This document shows positions 47,740-55,248 of a DNA stretch of 64,000 nt, one piece after another. This stretch comes from Chloroflexota bacterium (GTDB lineage Bacteria; Chloroflexota; Anaerolineae; JAAYZQ01), in the NCBI GenBank assembly GCA_018606645.1, contig JAGVRI010000004.1:124001-188000 (forward strand), written 5' to 3'. The notes under the pieces are model-generated. The model did no database searches. It saw only the letters and a list, made by a program, of their open reading frames with translations, and was not told where the DNA came from. Every line of letters begins with the position of its first letter. Positions within the stretch are counted from its first letter, which is position 1. Made by a program: the position numbers and the translations under genes.

Positions 47740-48987
47740 ATGGGCAAGACAATCATTGAAAAGATCATCCAGGCCCACTCCGACGAGCCGGTAGAGGCGG
47801 GCAAGATCGTGTGGATGCGGCTGGATGCGCGGACCGCTCGCGACTTTGGCGGCGCCAACGTGGTCAAGAACTATCGCGCGCACTATGGCGATACCCCGGT
47901 GGATGATCCAAGCAAGACCTTTTTCACGTTCGATCTCGTCACACCGGCCAACAACATCCCCTACGCCATCAACCAACAACTCTGCCGGGACTGGGCCAAA
48001 ACCCAGGGAGTGCGCGTCTTTGACGTGGACATGGGCATCGGCTCCCACGTGGCCATCGAGCATGGGCTGGCCTGGCCGGGCTCGACCTTTGTCGGGACCG
48101 ACAGCCATCTCAACATCCTGGGAGCGATCGGCGCCTTTGGTCAGGGAATGGGGGACCAGGATATCGCCTTTACCTTCCGCGCCGGCAAGACCTGGTTTGA
48201 GGTGCCCTATACCATGAAGGTGGTGATCAAGGGGGAGCTGAAGCCCCCCTGCACCCCGAAGGACCTGACTCTGGCCTGCTTGCGCCGGCTGGGGGCCAGC
48301 GGCGCCCTGGGCCAGGCGGTCGAGTTCTACGGCCCGGCCATCGACGCCCTCGACCTGGCGGGGCGCATCACCCTGGCCAGCATGATGACCGAGATGGGCG
48401 GGATCATTGGGCTCATCCCGCCCTCGGACGAGGTGTTGGCCTACTGCCGCCAGCGGACCGGCCGCTCGGACTTGGCTGCGATCCACGCCGACCCGGATGT
48501 GCGGTACACCCAGGAGATCGAGATCGATATCACCGACCTGGAACCGCTGATCGCCTGTCCGCCCAAACCGGACAATGTCAAGACGGTGCGCGAGGTGGCC
48601 GGAGCCAAGGTGGATTCGGTGTTCATCGGTTCCTGCACCAACGGGCGCTATGAGGACATGAAGGCGGTGGCCGATCTGGTGCGCGGCAAGCGGATCGCGC
48701 CCGGGGTGGTCGCCTCGGTCGTGCCGGCGACCCGTGAGGTCTATGCCCAGATGCTGCAGACCGGCGTCCTCCAGACGCTGTTCGACGCCGGGTTCATCAT
48801 CAGCAACCCGGGCTGTGGCGGGTGCGCCTCTGGCCACATTGGCATGGTCGGGGAGCGGGAAGTGCAGGTCTCGACCAGCAACCGCAACTTTGCCGGAAAG
48901 CAGGGGCCGGGCGACATCTACCTGGCCAGCCCGGTCGTCGCCGCCTGGGCGGCGCTCACCGGCAAGATCACCGTCCCCGAAGCCTAA
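47740..48987 (+). CDS. Aconitase/isopropylmalate-isomerase-family dehydratase, large subunit
   Basis: 415 residues, the length of archaeal-type LeuC. The three cysteines that hold the [4Fe-4S] cluster are Cys299 (FIGSCTNGRYEDM), Cys359 and Cys362 (NPGCGGCASGHIG). The active-site region reads VGTDSHLNILGAIGAFGQG, which differs from the usual DSHTxTxGAFGA of LeuC and homoaconitase, so substrate specificity may be distinct. It pairs with the small subunit at 49024. In this cluster isomerisation of isocitrate and citrate, or of a substituted analogue, is the most coherent role. Confidence 0.92.
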   Translation: MGKTIIEKIIQAHSDEPVEAGKIVWMRLDARTARDFGGANVVKNYRAHYGDTPVDDPSKTFFTFDLVTPANNIPYAINQQLCRDWAKTQGVRVFDVDMGIGSHVAIEHGLAWPGSTFVGTDSHLNILGAIGAFGQGMGDQDIAFTFRAGKTWFEVPYTMKVVIKGELKPPCTPKDLTLACLRRLGASGALGQAVEFYGPAIDALDLAGRITLASMMTEMGGIIGLIPPSDEVLAYCRQRTGRSDLAAIHADPDVRYTQEIEIDITDLEPLIACPPKPDNVKTVREVAGAKVDSVFIGSCTNGRYEDMKAVADLVRGKRIAPGVVASVVPATREVYAQMLQTGVLQTLFDAGFIISNPGCGGCASGHIGMVGEREVQVSTSNRNFAGKQGPGDIYLASPVVAAWAALTGKITVPEA

Positions 48988-49023
48988 CAGCCCGATGACC
49001 CGAAACCGACTGAGGAGGTAGGC

Positions 49024-49560
49024 ATGAAACCGACCAAGATCCGTGGCCGCATCTGGGTGCTGACCACGCCGGACGGCAGGCTGTACAACGATATTGACAC
49101 CGACATGATCTTCCATAACCGCTACCTGCACATCACCGACGTGGCGCAAATGGGCCAGTATGCGCTCGATAACCTGAAGGGCTGGGAGGATTTTGCCAAA
49201 AAGGCCCAGCCGGGTGACATCCTGCTCGCCGGCGTGAACTTTGGAGCCGGTTCCAGCCGCCAGCAGGCGGTGGACTGCTTCCGGGCGCTGGGCATCGGCG
49301 CGGTGATCGCCGAAAGTTTTGGCGCCATCTACAAGCGCAACGCCATCAACAGCGGCTTCCCGATCATCACCATGCCTGGCCTGAGCCAGCTCTACACCCA
49401 GTTCAAAAACGGCGATATCCTGGAGGTGGACCTGGAGACCGGACAGATTGTCCTGAACGGGGAGAAGACGTTCCAGGCGGAGCCGTTCTCCAGGGTGCAG
49501 ATGGACATCTACCAGGCCGGCGATCTGTTCACCTACGGCAAGACCCTGGGCCAGAAGTAG
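49024..49560 (+). CDS. Aconitase/isopropylmalate-isomerase-family dehydratase, small subunit
   Basis: 178 residues forming the swivelling domain of the LeuD family: DIDTDMIFHNRYLH at the substrate loop, GVNFGAGSSRQQAVDCFRALG with the substrate-binding Ser-Ser-Arg, and FGAIYKRNAINSGFPII. The loop residues FHNRYL differ from the IPARYL of isopropylmalate isomerase, again hinting at another acid. It is the last gene of the cluster and is followed by a strong hairpin at 49576. Confidence 0.92.
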   Translation: MKPTKIRGRIWVLTTPDGRLYNDIDTDMIFHNRYLHITDVAQMGQYALDNLKGWEDFAKKAQPGDILLAGVNFGAGSSRQQAVDCFRALGIGAVIAESFGAIYKRNAINSGFPIITMPGLSQLYTQFKNGDILEVDLETGQIVLNGEKTFQAEPFSRVQMDIYQAGDLFTYGKTLGQK

Positions 49561-49575
49561 TTCCCCTCCGCATGG

Positions 49576-49610
49576 CACCCTCCCGCAGGTCCGGAACCTG
49601 CGGGAGGGTG
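49576..49610 (+). terminator. Terminator of the citrate-cleavage-like operon
   Basis: A perfect 15-bp G+C-rich stem (49576-49590 with 49596-49610) has a five-base loop and lies 16 bases beyond the last stop codon. The following bases (GAACCTTATT) give only a short T tract. Confidence 0.7.
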
Positions 49611-49627
49611 GAACCTTATTCCCGGTT

Positions 49628-49656
49628 TTGACCATTTTCCCGCCTTGTGCTAGAAT
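49628..49656 (+). promoter_or_regulatory. Promoter of the tRNA genes
   Basis: TTGACC (49628-49633), 17 bases and TAGAAT (49651-49656) are seen, with a start near 49663, ten bases before the first tRNA. Confidence 0.65.
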
Positions 49657-49672
49657 AGCCCTGCCTGGATGA

Positions 49673-49743
49673 TCGGGGGTCGTCTAATGGCAGGACAAGG
49701 GACTTTGGATCCCTCTATTGAGGTTCGAATCCTCACCCCCGAG
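49673..49743 (+). tRNA. tRNA-Gln (anticodon TTG)
   Basis: A full cloverleaf: acceptor TCGGGGG pairs with CCCCCGA plus discriminator G, the D arm follows, the anticodon loop CTTTGGA carries TTG, and the T arm has GGTTCGAATCC. The 3' end continues with CC but the A is not encoded. Confidence 0.95.
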
Positions 49744-49749
49744 CCTGTT

Positions 49750-49821
49750 GGGCCCTTAGCTCAGCGGCAGAGCGGCCGGCTCATAACCGGTTGGTCGCAG
49801 GTTCGAATCCTGCAGGGCCCA
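49750..49821 (+). tRNA. tRNA with anticodon CAT, probably elongator Met
   Basis: Acceptor GGGCCCT pairs with AGGGCCC plus discriminator A; the anticodon loop is CTCATAA and the T loop GTTCGAATC. The paired first base pair (G1-C72) argues against an initiator tRNA. An Ile tRNA with a modified CAT anticodon cannot be excluded from sequence alone. CCA is not encoded. It lies six bases after the tRNA-Gln gene. Confidence 0.9.
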
Positions 49822-49879
49822 TGGAGAAGTGAGGCCATGGCCTGGCCCTTGCAGGGGAAGCAGGAGGAAAGGTCAGGAG

Positions 49880-50383
49880 ATGCACTCCGTATTGGTGTTG
49901 AACGCGACCTACGAACCCCTCAATGTCGTTTCGGTCCGCCGCGCCGTGCTGCTCCTCCTCAAAGAAAAGGCCGAAGTGGTCGAAGCGGCCGACGCCTGGC
50001 TGCGTTCCGAGGGAATGGTCCTGCCCGTACCCCTCGTCATCCGCCTGGTCTATTACGTGCGCATCCCCAGGCATTTCTCGTTGCCCGTGTCGCGGCGGAC
50101 GGTGATGGCTCGCGACCACTACACCTGCCAGTACTGCCAGTCCCAACCCGGCAAGGCCTATCTGACGATTGACCATGTGGTGCCCCGGTCGCGGGGCGGC
50201 GCCACCCAGTGGGAGAATGTCGTCACCGCATGTGGCATCTGCAACCGGCGCAAGGGCGACCGCACCCCCGAAGAAGCCGGGATGTCACTGGTCCGCCCGC
50301 CGCGCCGTCCTCGGTATCTGGCCCTGACGTTGCTCGAAGGCTCCAGCGCGCCCGAGGCCTGGAACAAGTATATGTATTTCTAG
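49880..50383 (+). CDS. HNH endonuclease family protein
   Basis: 167 residues. An N-terminal region starts with VLVLNATYEPLNVVSVRRAV, typical of a widespread bacterial HNH family. The C-terminal ββα-metal domain is CQYCQSQPGKAYLTIDHVVP followed by CGICNRRKG, giving four zinc cysteines and the catalytic His. There are no toxin, phage or restriction genes beside it, and this family is usually chromosomal and of unknown role. The start is the ATG after CAGGAG, 58 bases after the tRNA gene. Confidence 0.92.
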   Translation: MHSVLVLNATYEPLNVVSVRRAVLLLLKEKAEVVEAADAWLRSEGMVLPVPLVIRLVYYVRIPRHFSLPVSRRTVMARDHYTCQYCQSQPGKAYLTIDHVVPRSRGGATQWENVVTACGICNRRKGDRTPEEAGMSLVRPPRRPRYLALTLLEGSSAPEAWNKYMYF

Positions 50384-50406
50384 GGGTCCCGAACCCGGAA
50401 CCGGGG

Positions 50407-51429
50407 TCAGGGAGACCAGGTGCAAAACTCATCGCTGGCCGGGTGATCGGTCAGGTTCTGCCACTGGCCGGTCTCCAGGTCCACCACATACAGGTCCTTG
50501 TTTCCCGTCCGATCGCTATAGAGCACCACCCTCCGGCCATCCGGCGACCAGGAGGCCAGCCCTTCGGTGCTATCCGGAGAACGGGAGAGGTTGATCGGAT
50601 CGGAACCGTCGGCGTTCATGACATAGATCTCCTGGTTGCCGTCGCGGTTGGTGTTGAAGGTCAGCCGCTGGCCATCGTGCGACCACATCGGATAGCGGTC
50701 CCGCGCCGGCGACTGGGTCAGGTTCACCGGATTCGAGCCATCGGCGTTCATCACCCAGATATCCTCGTTCCCGCTACGTTGCGAGGTAAAGGCGATCCGT
50801 TTTCCGTCGGGAGACCAGGCCGGATAGCGATCGGCGCCGGGATGGCGGGTGAGGTTGGTCAGCCCCGTCCCATCCACCTGGATCACCCAGATGTCCCAAT
50901 CTCCGCCGCGATTGCTGTGAAAGGCCAGGCGCTGGCCGTCCGGCGACCAGGTGGGCCAGCCGTCGCGGCTCTGCCCGTCGGTCACGCGATGGACCGGCTC
51001 CGGGCTGGTCCCGGTGAGCGGGTCAAAGGGCAGGATATAGAGGGAGCTGCTCTTCTCCAGACTCGCCTTGCCGGTCAGCGTGTCCCGGAAGGAGACAAAG
51101 GCGATGCGGTGACCATCTGGCGCCCAGACCGGGGCGAGATCGTCGGCCCAGCTCCGGGTCAGATTGGTGAGGCGGGACCCGTCCGGGGTGATGACATAGA
51201 CCTCGTAATCGCCCAGGTCGCCCCGCCGCGTCTCGAAGGCGATCCACTCCGGGCGCAAGCCGGGGACCGGAGAGGGGACCGGCGGTTCGGTCATCGGCAT
51301 GGGAGAGGGGGGCAGGGGTTTGACCAGCCGGGCGACGCCTGGGACCTGAAGGGCCGCCCACCCGACCCCAAAGGTCAGGAGGATGATCGCTGCCCCGATG
51401 ATCCCCACCCATATCGCCCGTGTTCGCAT
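50407..51429 (-). CDS. Membrane-anchored TolB-like beta-propeller protein
   Basis: About 340 residues from the ATG giving MRTRAIWVG. One N-terminal membrane anchor (IIGAAIILLTFGVGWAAL) and a Pro-rich linker lead to a propeller made of about six PD40/WD40-like repeats, each with a block like PVWAPDGHRIAFVS, PTWSPDGQRLAFHS or PAWSPDGKRIAFTS. The propeller is outside the membrane and probably binds a protein or ligand. The frame stays open to 51816, but that extension runs across the promoter at 51490-51518 and into repeat DNA, so it is rejected. Confidence 0.87.
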   Translation of the reverse strand: MRTRAIWVGIIGAAIILLTFGVGWAALQVPGVARLVKPLPPSPMPMTEPPVPSPVPGLRPEWIAFETRRGDLGDYEVYVITPDGSRLTNLTRSWADDLAPVWAPDGHRIAFVSFRDTLTGKASLEKSSSLYILPFDPLTGTSPEPVHRVTDGQSRDGWPTWSPDGQRLAFHSNRGGDWDIWVIQVDGTGLTNLTRHPGADRYPAWSPDGKRIAFTSQRSGNEDIWVMNADGSNPVNLTQSPARDRYPMWSHDGQRLTFNTNRDGNQEIYVMNADGSDPINLSRSPDSTEGLASWSPDGRRVVLYSDRTGNKDLYVVDLETGQWQNLTDHPASDEFCTWSP

Positions 51430-51489
51430 CCTGCCCGTCCGTCGCTTTCTGAGATCCTCTCTTGGCGCTGCCCCGGTGATACCGGTTTG

Positions 51490-51518
51490 ATTGTACCACT
51501 GAACGAGGGTCCGGACAA
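51490..51518 (-). promoter_or_regulatory. Promoter of the beta-propeller gene
   Basis: On the minus strand TTGTCC (51518-51513), 17 bases and TACAAT (51495-51490) are seen, with a start near 51483 and a leader of about 54 bases. Confidence 0.6.
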
Positions 51519-51574
51519 ACGGGGTCCGGGCCAGCGCCTGGTGGCGGAGGTCCAAGGGCGGCTCGGGGGTCGGC

Positions 51575-51699
51575 GCTGACTGGAAGTCAGCCTCTTTGGG
51601 CCTTCGGCCAGCGGTCGGCCTGCGCCGACCGGGGGGTGCCGCGTCGGCGCAGGCCGACGCCCGGCGCGGGAGCGCCCCACAGGCCGATTTCCAATCGGC
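51575..51699. repeat. 125-bp imperfect palindromic element with nested hairpins
   Basis: The element is symmetric about position 51636-51637. The outer ends are two related 17-base hairpins in opposite orientation (51575-51591 and 51683-51699; family GCYGAYTGGAARTCRGC). Inside them lies a perfect 16-bp inverted repeat (51614-51629 and 51643-51658). It resembles a back-to-back REP pair or a small non-autonomous mobile element. Confidence 0.7.
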
Positions 51700-51702
51700 G
51701 CA

Positions 51703-51830
51703 CGGCTGTTGCCAAGTAGGTTGACAAGCCCGATGCGGCTTTGTGCAGCGGCCCAGGAGTGGAAGCTTTCGCTGGATTCTGCGCGGCTCCGTTCTGGCTG
51801 AAGCCTCCACTCCCATTGGGTGCTGGACTT
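51703..51830 (+). repeat. Dispersed repeat, copy 1
   Basis: About 128 bases recur in inverted orientation at 54998-55124 with roughly 85-90 percent identity by eye; the first 24 bases are identical. Each copy contains an imperfect inverted repeat able to fold. No coding function is seen; overlapping open frames are shadows. Confidence 0.85.
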
Positions 51831-51862
51831 TGCAACCGCCCTAGAATCGGTGCCACCGGCAT

Positions 51863-51890
51863 TTGCAAAGAATGACTTTTTGAGTATAAT
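51863..51890 (+). promoter_or_regulatory. Promoter of greA
   Basis: TTGCAA (51863-51868), a 16-base spacer and TATAAT (51885-51890) are seen. Transcription should start near 51897, only about 11 bases before the leader terminator hairpin. Confidence 0.65.
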
Positions 51891-51907
51891 TGAAAAGTAG
51901 AAAACAC

Positions 51908-51938
51908 AGACTGAGAGCCATTCTCTCAGTCTTTTGTT
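51908..51938 (+). terminator. Promoter-proximal terminator/attenuator in the greA leader
   Basis: A 10-bp stem (51908-51917 with 51923-51932) has a five-base loop and is followed by TTTGTT. It lies between the greA promoter and the greA start 89 bases further on, so full-length transcripts must read through it. Confidence 0.75.
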
Positions 51939-52020
51939 CCTAGTGGGCCCTGGGGTATCAACCTCAGTGCTCTTTTTGCTATTGAGAACAGACCATGTGA
52001 TTGGTGGGGGTGAGGAGAAT

Positions 52021-52491
52021 ATGACAAGTCAGAAGGTCTTTCTGACCCCAGAGGGTTATCAGAAACTTCAGGAAGAACTCCAATATCTGACGACTGTGCG
52101 CCGACCTGAAATCGCCAAGGCGATCCATGACGCCAAGATGGATGGCGACGTGATGGAGAATGCGGGGTACGACGAAGCGAAACATCAGCAAGCCTTTGTC
52201 GAAGGCCGGATCATGACCTTGCAGGCCATGCTCGAGAATGCCGTCCTGATCGAGTCCGATGATCGGCCGAACGACCGGGTCGTCCTCGGTTCGCGGGTAA
52301 CCGTGGTCGAGGATGGGTGGGAACCTGAGACCTATACCATCGTCGGCTCGGCGGAGGCCGATCCAGGGGCGGGACGCATCTCCAATGAATCGCCGCTGGG
52401 GAAAGCGTTGATGGGTCATCAACCTGGCGACAAGGTGGCTTTCAAGACGCCAGAAGGCACCGTGGAGGTCCAGATTCTTCGCATTGAGTAA
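52021..52491 (+). CDS. greA: Transcription elongation factor GreA
   Basis: 156 residues, normal for the family. The N-terminal coiled-coil finger (TPEGYQKLQEELQYL to VEGRIMTLQAMLENA) carries the acidic tip as DGDVMENAGYDEAKHQ. The C-terminal FKBP-like domain ends in ESPLGKALMGHQPGDKVAF. It rescues backtracked RNA polymerase by stimulating transcript cleavage. The ATG at 52021 is chosen for its GAGGAG site; the longer open frame starts inside the leader. An attenuator-like hairpin precedes the gene, which may let polymerase performance or GreA itself adjust expression. Confidence 0.97.
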   Translation: MTSQKVFLTPEGYQKLQEELQYLTTVRRPEIAKAIHDAKMDGDVMENAGYDEAKHQQAFVEGRIMTLQAMLENAVLIESDDRPNDRVVLGSRVTVVEDGWEPETYTIVGSAEADPGAGRISNESPLGKALMGHQPGDKVAFKTPEGTVEVQILRIE

Positions 52492-52550
52492 GGCACACCG
52501 GGCCTGGACCCCCGGCGATATCCGACTCCTTGTACGCGAGGGAACGACTG

Positions 52551-54050
52551 ATGACATTGGAGCCATTAACTGACCAGGAACAGCAGCGCCGCATCAAGCT
52601 CGCACGTCTGATGGAATCCGGAATCGATCCCTACCCGGCGCGGGCCCAACGGACCCATACCAACGCTCAGGCCATCGCCGCACTGCAAAAAGCCGAAGGG
52701 TCGGAACCTCCGGTCGTGACCGTCGTTGGCCGGCTGGTAAGCATTCGGGTCATGGGCAAGTCGTCCTTTGCCCACATTGAGGATGCCAGCGGGCGACTTC
52801 AGCTCTATTTGCGGCAGGACCTGCTTGGAGAACAGCCGTACACCATGTTTAAGCGCGACCTGGACCTGGGCGATTTCGTCGAAGCGACCGGCCAGATGTT
52901 TTTTACCCGGACCGGTGAACCTAGCGTCCAGGTGGAAAAGTTGCGCCTCCTGAGCAAGGCGTTGCGCCCCTTGCCTGCGGTCAAAGAAAAGGATGGGCGG
53001 GTGTTCGACGCCTTTGCGGACAAGGAGCAACGGTATCGGCAACGCTATGTGGATCTGGCAGTCAATCCGGACGTGCGGGAGATCTTTTACACCCGGGCGC
53101 GGATCGTATCCGCCATCCGACGCTTTTTGGACGAGCGGGGCTTTGTCGAGGTCGAGACGCCCATCCTTCAACCGATTTACGGCGGAGCGGCCGCCCGGCC
53201 TTTTGAGACGTATCATAACCAGCTTAAGCAGAAGCTCTACCTCCGCATCTCGGACGAACTGTACCTGAAGCGGCTGATTGTCGGGGGCTTTGAACGGGTC
53301 TACGAAATCGGTCGGGATTTTCGGAATGAAGGGGTTTCCTTCAAGCACAACCCCGAATTTACCCAGATCGAATTCTATATGGCCTATGCCGATTACCGGG
53401 ACGTGATGGACCTGACGGAACAATTGATCGCCTATGTCGCTCAGGAGGCCCTGGGCACAACCAAGATTGTAAGGGAAGGGCAAGAGATCGATCTAAGCCC
53501 TCCCTGGCGCCGCTGGCAACTGCGGGATGCCATCCGCGAAATCACCGGCATTGACTATGAAGCCTATCCGGATGCTGAAAGCCTTTATGAAGCGATCGTC
53601 CGCATCGGAGGCACTCCCGAACGCAAAAGCAGTTGGGGGAAACTCATTGACCCTACCTTGATCAACTATGTGGAGCCCCACCTGATCCAGCCTACCTTCC
53701 TGTACGATTACCCGCTGGAGGTCTCGCCCTTGGCCAAGCGCAAGCCGGGCACAGCCAACGTGGTGGAGCGTTTCGAGTTCTTTATCGGGGGCCTGGAACT
53801 CGGGAATGCCTTTAGTGAGATCAACGATCCCCTCGATCAACAAGAACGCTTCCTGGCGACCAGCAGAGCCCTGGCCGCCGGCGACGAAGAGGCCCATCCC
53901 CTGGACGAGGATTACATCCTGGCTCTGAGCTATGGGATGCCGCCGACGGGCGGGTTTGGCATGGGCATCGATCGTCTGACCATGCTCCTCACGGGCAAGG
54001 AGTCGTTGCGGGAGGTGATCCTGTTCCCGCACTTGCGGGCCAGAAGCTAG
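52551..54050 (+). CDS. lysS: Lysyl-tRNA synthetase (class II)
   Basis: 499 residues. An N-terminal OB-fold anticodon domain (VTVVGRLVSIRVMGKSSFAH) is followed by the class II core: motif 1 around VETPILQPIYGGAAARPF, motif 2 FRNEGVSFKHNPEFTQIEFY, and motif 3 PTGGFGMGIDRLTMLL. It charges tRNA-Lys. An upstream in-frame TTG (52530) is possible, but the ATG at 52551 gives the usual length. It follows greA by 59 bases, a common bacterial pairing, and ends at a strong terminator. Confidence 0.97.
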   Translation: MTLEPLTDQEQQRRIKLARLMESGIDPYPARAQRTHTNAQAIAALQKAEGSEPPVVTVVGRLVSIRVMGKSSFAHIEDASGRLQLYLRQDLLGEQPYTMFKRDLDLGDFVEATGQMFFTRTGEPSVQVEKLRLLSKALRPLPAVKEKDGRVFDAFADKEQRYRQRYVDLAVNPDVREIFYTRARIVSAIRRFLDERGFVEVETPILQPIYGGAAARPFETYHNQLKQKLYLRISDELYLKRLIVGGFERVYEIGRDFRNEGVSFKHNPEFTQIEFYMAYADYRDVMDLTEQLIAYVAQEALGTTKIVREGQEIDLSPPWRRWQLRDAIREITGIDYEAYPDAESLYEAIVRIGGTPERKSSWGKLIDPTLINYVEPHLIQPTFLYDYPLEVSPLAKRKPGTANVVERFEFFIGGLELGNAFSEINDPLDQQERFLATSRALAAGDEEAHPLDEDYILALSYGMPPTGGFGMGIDRLTMLLTGKESLREVILFPHLRARS

Positions 54051-54055
54051 AGACC

Positions 54056-54098
54056 AACAGTGGAGGGGGAACAAAGGCCTTGTTCCCCCTCCACTGTT
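54056..54098. terminator. Terminator between convergent lysS and response regulator genes
   Basis: A perfect 19-bp stem (54056-54074 with 54080-54098) has a five-base loop. It starts just after the lysS stop and ends seven bases before the stop of the opposite gene, so it may serve both. Confidence 0.85.
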
Positions 54099-54104
54099 TA
54101 CCCC

Positions 54105-54779
54105 CTATTTTTCAGAAGCAACGTCGGGCACGTCAAAGCGATACCCCAGACCCCGGATGGTACGCAACCAGCGAGGCCGGTTGGGGTCTTGTTCAATCTT
54201 GAGACGGAGCCACCGGACATGGACGCTCAACGTCCGCGTATCCCCGATATACTCGGTGTCCCAGACCTGTTTCATGATTTCCTGGCGGCTGAGCACCCGG
54301 CCCGGATTGCGCATGAAAAACGCCAAAAGCGCCGCCTCTTTGGGGCGTAGATGAAAAGATTTCTCGCCGTGCGTGAGGATCCGCGTATCAGGATCCAATA
54401 TCAGCGAGCCGGCTCGAATCTCACGACTGCCTAACTTCTCGCTCAATTTCTTGATCCGGTAGAGGAGCTTGCGCGGAGTGAAAGGCGGAGTCATCCAGGC
54501 GTCGGCCATGGTCTGCGCATTGGCCTGTCGTTTTTCCAGGAGAAGAATCACCGGTACATGGCTTAGATGAGATCGGACGGCATCGCTTACCTTGTGGCCA
54601 TTCGGGCCGAAAGACGCTACATCGATGACCAGTAGATCGGGTGGCATCGACCGCATCCGCGAGATCGCCTGGCGTTGGGTAGCTGCAACAGACACCTGAT
54701 AGCCTCTGCGCTCCAGGCTCGGCGTCAGTAAATCAGAGGTGGCCACGTCGCGTTCCACCAGCAGGATGCGAAGGCTCAT
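54105..54779 (-). CDS. OmpR-family DNA-binding regulator with degenerate receiver domain
   Basis: About 224 residues. The receiver domain keeps the Asp at position 53 (LLVIDVASFG) but lacks the usual switch Thr (VILLLEKRQ) and the conserved Lys (WMTPPFTPRK instead of TKPF). The winged-helix output domain is intact: FHLRPKEAALLAFFMRNPGR, VLSRQEIMKQVWDTEY, TLSVHVRWLRLKIE and IRGLGYRF. Control by phosphorylation is therefore doubtful and an atypical regulator is likely. There is no kinase gene beside it. The ATG at 54779 has an AGGA site; the longer frame to 54884 has none. Confidence 0.9.
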   Translation of the reverse strand: MSLRILLVERDVATSDLLTPSLERRGYQVSVAATQRQAISRMRSMPPDLLVIDVASFGPNGHKVSDAVRSHLSHVPVILLLEKRQANAQTMADAWMTPPFTPRKLLYRIKKLSEKLGSREIRAGSLILDPDTRILTHGEKSFHLRPKEAALLAFFMRNPGRVLSRQEIMKQVWDTEYIGDTRTLSVHVRWLRLKIEQDPNRPRWLRTIRGLGYRFDVPDVASEK

Positions 54780-54939
54780 GGATGGTTGTCCTATCGGCCC
54801 AAAACTGCCAGAGCGATCATGAAACAGCCCTCCGATCCATTCATCTGCCTCTCGAGGAGATGACAACCACGAACCACCAACCACGGGAACAGATAGGCAT
54901 TCCCTTCACCCGAACAACCGAGGGACAAGGGCATCATCC

Positions 54940-54968
54940 ATTATACCCAGTTCCGCGATTTTGTGCAA
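54940..54968 (-). promoter_or_regulatory. Promoter of the atypical OmpR-family regulator
   Basis: On the minus strand TTGCAC (54968-54963), 17 bases and TATAAT (54945-54940) are seen, with a start near 54933 and a leader of about 154 bases. Confidence 0.6.
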
Positions 54969-54997
54969 CCCCCCAAATGGGTGATCCAGGGCTGCCG

Positions 54998-55124
54998 AAG
55001 TCCAGCATCCAGTGGGAGTGGGCGCTTCAGCCGGAACGGGATCGCGCAGAACCCAGCGAAAGCTTCCACTCCTGGGCCGTTCCGCAAAGCCGCAGCGGCC
55101 TGTCAACCTACTTGGCAACAGCCG
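54998..55124 (-). repeat. Dispersed repeat, copy 2 (inverted relative to copy 1)
   Basis: The reverse complement of this segment matches 51703-51830 along its whole length. It occupies most of the otherwise empty gap between the divergent promoters of the OmpR-family regulator and the AlkD-like gene. Confidence 0.85.
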
Positions 55125-55178
55125 AATGGGTGATCCGTTATCCGCGAGGGTTGGGCCCCAAAGACTGGGACACTTCGC

Positions 55179-55207
55179 TTTCCATACCAGGCAAAAAGGG
55201 GTATAAT
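55179..55207 (+). promoter_or_regulatory. Promoter of the AlkD-like gene
   Basis: TTTCCA (55179-55184), 17 bases and TATAAT (55202-55207) are seen, with a start near 55214. Confidence 0.5.
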
Positions 55208-55248
55208 CATACACCATCGATCAGGTATGGACTGCGCGGAGGGGTGAC

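Noticed and set aside
49750..49821. Initiator tRNA-Met
   Set aside because: The acceptor stem begins with a paired G-C, and the anticodon stem lacks the three G-C pairs of initiators.
51430..51816. N-terminal extension of the beta-propeller gene
   Set aside because: It crosses a good promoter and repeat DNA and would place 129 extra residues before the membrane anchor. A similar frame occurs in the other repeat copy, showing that it comes from the repeat.
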